From Asaia astilbis JCM 15831 (lineage in GTDB: Bacteria; Pseudomonadota; Alphaproteobacteria; Acetobacterales; Acetobacteraceae), in assembly GCF_000613845.1 (NCBI RefSeq), contig NZ_BAJT01000007.1, positions 1 to 64,000 on the forward strand: 64,000 nt of DNA, in the 5' to 3' direction. Position numbers and translations under genes: made by a program. The notes beneath the pieces were generated by a model. The model did not search any database. It was not told the DNA's origin and saw only the letters and a list, made by a program, of their open reading frames with translations. Shown here in pieces: positions 61,869 through 64,000 of this stretch (position 1 is the first letter of the stretch; each line of letters starts with the position of its first letter).

Positions 61869-62498
61869 ATGCCTGTTCAAGATCCGGTGCTCTATGCAGT
61901 TTGTGACGGCGAAAAAGCCCGTTTTCTGCGTTATGACGGTCAGCAGATGCGAACAGTCCAACGCTTTGGTGCTCACGACAAGGATACCGATGCGGTTGGC
62001 GAGGTAGCTTCCATCAAGGAGCCTCGTTCGGACCCGAAAGTGCAGGTCAAGGAGCGGTTTGCACGACAGATTGCCCATGAAATCGAGACGACATTAGATA
62101 GCAATTCAGCGCTGGAGGGTCTGATATTGGCGGCAGCACCTCACGTGCTGCACGATATTCGCGAACATCTGTCCAAGGCGGCCAGCAAGAAACTCATCAA
62201 AAGCCAAAGCAAGGATCTGACCAATATACCGGATCACGATCTGCTTTCTCATTTCGATCGCCCCGCCACAGGATGGCCTACGCCTGATTTTTCGATCTCC
62301 CCTGATTTCGTACTGATCGTAAAGGTTCGACGTGGCGGCGTTTACCATCAGGCGCGCCGTCGGGATGGTCACGGTCGTAACTATCCCGATGGTAGCGGGG
62401 AGGCGATCCTGATCTCGACTTTATTTAATCGCGCAAAGGCTCGGACGAGCCGAAAAATTCATGATGAAGACGGTTTTCTGAAACACCGAGCGCTTTGA
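61869..62498 (+). CDS. Host-attachment-family protein (C-terminal end uncertain)
   Basis: A protein whose first 135 residues resemble the bacterial host attachment/AtsA-like family (release-factor-like fold): YAVCDGEKARFLRYDG, VQVKERFARQIAHEIE, EGLILAAAPHVLHDIREHL and KDLTNIPDHDLLSHF. The family normally stops about here. The frame as given runs 70 residues further, over a strong hairpin and 74 bases into the antisense end of hmp. One missing C in CCCC at 62261-62264 would end the protein at 62287 (139 residues). The shorter form is more likely. Confidence 0.7.
   Translation: MPVQDPVLYAVCDGEKARFLRYDGQQMRTVQRFGAHDKDTDAVGEVASIKEPRSDPKVQVKERFARQIAHEIETTLDSNSALEGLILAAAPHVLHDIREHLSKAASKKLIKSQSKDLTNIPDHDLLSHFDRPATGWPTPDFSISPDFVLIVKVRRGGVYHQARRRDGHGRNYPDGSGEAILISTLFNRAKARTSRKIHDEDGFLKHRAL
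62357..62392. terminator. Imperfect long hairpin between convergent host-attachment gene and hmp
   Basis: The 17-base arms at 62357-62373 and 62376-62392 match at 14 positions; two of three differences are G-U pairs in the plus-strand RNA. The loop is only two bases, so the top pairs would open. Location near both gene ends fits a terminator. Confidence 0.45.
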
Positions 62499-63623
62499 GG
62501 CCGCCAATAAGGTCATGCTGAAAGCTGCTGGGACCGCAGAGGAAAATATGCGTCTCGTCGTCAATCTGCGTACTCAGCCAATGAGCGCTTACGCGACCCG
62601 TCTGAGTTGCAAGTGGTGCCAGATTGGTCGTTTCTTTTCCCTCGCTCCCGAAAAGCCGGATTCTGGATCCATAGGCTTCTTGGTTGAGGGCAGACAGAGT
62701 GCTCAGGAAGGGTCGGTCATGGAAATCATGGGCGGCATGTACGAGGCTCAACCGATGTGCCGAATTTGCGTCGTTTTCAGCCAGAAGCATGCTGATGAAG
62801 GGGGTAACGCCAATACCGGCCCCAACCAAGAGCACTGGGGCCCCTTGGCGCGAGCAAGTGTGAAATCTCCTGCGGGCGGAGCAACGTCCAGAAGAGCGCC
62901 TTCTTGGACGTGGTCATGGAACCAGTTGGAAATCTTGCCGTCGGGAACGCGTTTGATCGTCACACGATAGCTGTCGTCAGCGGGCGCGCTTGAGATGCTG
63001 TAGCTTCTGCGCGTGTTGAAGCCATCCTGAGTCAGGCGGAAGGTCAGGAACTGGCCAGGGTCGTGGCGAAGAATAGGCTTGCCATCCGCGGGTGTGAGCC
63101 AGAAAGACACGATGTCCGCGCATTCCTCAACGCGCGAGGAGACTCTGAACCGACGCCATCCACGCCAGCCCCCTGTCGCTGTCGCACGCTGTTCGTAAAG
63201 GGTGGCCTCACGAGCAATGAGCACATCGGCCAGAAAGCGATAGGCGTCTCCCCAGGCATCGAGAATTTCTTCAGTTGCAGCACTGCCGAGAACAGTTCTG
63301 ATGGCTTCAAGCAGTGCTTTACCGACAACAGGATAGTGCCCCGGTTCGATCATGACAGCGACATGCCGCTCGACGATCAGGCTCAGCGCTGCATCGAGTT
63401 TTTCAGGATGATCTATGTGACGAGCATAGGCGAGCACCGCGGCGGCAAGGGCGTGGGGCTGGCGCCCATTGGCCTGGTCCGTCTGGTTGAACAGGGCCGC
63501 AATCGCGGGATCCTGCATCAGAGTGCCGTACATGGTTGTCGCGATCGCGACACCATGGATTTCAAGGGCGGGAATGGTTGCTTTGACGATCTCGGCTGTA
63601 CCGGGCTTCAGAGGCTGGGGCAT
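62425..63623 (-). CDS. hmp: Flavohaemoglobin, nitric oxide dioxygenase (one frame break)
   Basis: Hmp turns NO and O2 into nitrate. After repair it has about 400 residues: a globin domain (LKPGTAEIVKATIPAL, the proximal-His segment IVERHVAVMIEPGHYPVVG), then a FAD domain (TRRSYSISSAPADDSYRV) and an NAD domain (LLVGAGIGVTPFISML, FLCGPSSF). The frame breaks after LARAKG; one base added at 62841-62844 gives KGAPVLLVGAGIG. It is divergent from nsrR, with two NsrR-type operators between. Confidence 0.93.
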
Positions 63624-63638
63624 CGTCTCTCATTCTAT

Positions 63639-63661
63639 AAGATGTATTATTTATACACCTT
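63639..63661. promoter_or_regulatory. NsrR-type operator 1 (11-1-11 palindrome)
   Basis: AAGATGTATTA, one base, then TTATACACCTT: the arms match at nine of eleven positions and fit the known NsrR consensus built on AAGATGYA half-sites. It lies 16 bases upstream of the hmp start, ideal for repression of hmp. Confidence 0.7.
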
Positions 63662-63678
63662 ATAGGACAGCATCCTGA

Positions 63679-63701
63679 AAGATGCAAATATGGTACATCT
63701 T
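63679..63701. promoter_or_regulatory. NsrR-type operator 2 (11-1-11 palindrome)
   Basis: AAGATGCAAAT, one base, then TGGTACATCTT: the outer AAGATG/CATCTT arms are perfect and the spacing matches NsrR sites. It ends five bases before the nsrR start, so it should control nsrR itself. The centres of the two sites are 40 bases apart. Confidence 0.7.
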
Positions 63702-63706
63702 CATCT

Positions 63707-64000
63707 ATGAGACTGACCCTGCACACAGATTATGCATTACGAGTCCTGCTCTACCTTGGCTTGAATCAGTCACGGAGGGCGTCGATTCGTGAAATAGCCG
63801 AGCGTTATCAGATCTCTGAAAATCACCTGGTCAAGGTGGTTCACAGGCTCGGGCAGGGCGGATTCGTGACGACTGTACGTGGCAAGGGTGGCGGATTGGT
63901 CCTTGCTCGTTCACCCGACGATATCAGAGTGGGTGACGTTGTCCGCTTTGCAGAAGAGGATATGGCGCTTGTCGCCTGCCTTCAGGCAGGCCAGAGCTGT
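63707..64000 (+). CDS. nsrR: NsrR, Rrf2-family nitric-oxide-sensing repressor (3' end outside window)
   Basis: The first 98 codons of an Rrf2-type repressor: MRLTLHTDYALRVLLYLGL, the winged helix IREIAERYQISENHLVKVVHRL and GFVTTVRGKGGGLVLAR. The visible end, VACLQAGQSC, carries two of the three cysteines that bind the NO-sensitive Fe-S cluster in this family; the third would be beyond the window. Divergence from hmp and the operators between them support the name NsrR. Confidence 0.9.
   Translation, partial: MRLTLHTDYALRVLLYLGLNQSRRASIREIAERYQISENHLVKVVHRLGQGGFVTTVRGKGGGLVLARSPDDIRVGDVVRFAEEDMALVACLQAGQSC

Noticed and set aside
5013-62844. Programmed frameshifting or phase variation as the cause of the split genes
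   Set aside because: The breaks fall in housekeeping and unrelated genes, mostly at runs of only two to four G or C, all in the same direction. No shared slippery site or stimulating structure was seen.

Overview
The window is a high-GC alphaproteobacterial chromosome segment, most likely from an acetic acid bacterium (Acetobacteraceae, for example an Asaia-like genus; the genus cannot be fixed from this text alone). The reasons are the dusB-ntrY-ntrX-hfq-hflX order, the aerobic biotin and late cobalamin gene sets, the GLUG-repeat two-partner adhesin and a Hint-domain protein. No rRNA, tRNA, insertion sequence or CRISPR array was seen.

Layout: 1-6651 is a two-partner secretion pair (giant adhesin, 5' end outside the window, and its outer-membrane TpsB pore). 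6941-8241 holds a small VOC protein and an SDR. 8327-14558 holds a lytic transglycosylase, a uracil-DNA-glycosylase-like protein, a TPR protein, ispE and a small unknown. 14587-17400 holds an SDR, two small membrane proteins and a TetR regulator. 17473-19002 is the Hint protein. 19421-21895 is the methionine ABC transporter metQNI. 21943-24214 is an EnvZ/OmpR-type two-component system. 24291-25819 is a cysteine synthase and a rhodanese. 25823-29017 is a tightly coupled biotin operon (bioF, a BioH-like esterase, a bioC-bioD fusion), with bioA separate at 34747. 29127-42108 mixes SDR, glycosyltransferase, Nudix, mtnA, a DUF2272 lipoprotein, sodC, an aldo/keto reductase and an O-antigen-ligase-like protein. 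42123-53010 is a cobW/WD40 pair and the late cobalamin genes (cobS, cobT, cobP, cobO, cobQ, bluB, cobD, cobC), interrupted by an AT-rich insert with an unknown protein and a LysR regulator. 53183-60859 is dusB, a degenerate NtrC-like gene, ntrYX, hfq and hflX. 60919-64000 is an inositol-monophosphatase-like gene, a host-attachment-type protein, flavohaemoglobin hmp and, divergent from it, the start of nsrR with two NsrR-type operators between them.

How the genes work together: the cobalamin block can amidate and adenosylate the corrinoid, make dimethylbenzimidazole and assemble the nucleotide loop, but no corrin-ring genes are visible. The biotin block makes pimeloyl-ACP and carries it to dethiobiotin once bioA is counted; bioB is not in the window. 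The hmp/nsrR pair is a nitric-oxide detoxification switch. The ntrYX-hfq-hflX string is a conserved regulatory neighbourhood in which ntrB is missing and ntrC is reduced to a receiver-less remnant.

A caution for every reader: 13 genes, including ispE, which should be essential, are split by 17 frame breaks. Every one is repaired by adding bases (one base in 16 cases, two in one), nearly always next to a run of G or C. This pattern points to uncorrected deletion errors in the sequence rather than to real gene decay. I therefore report those genes as single CDS features and give the break positions.
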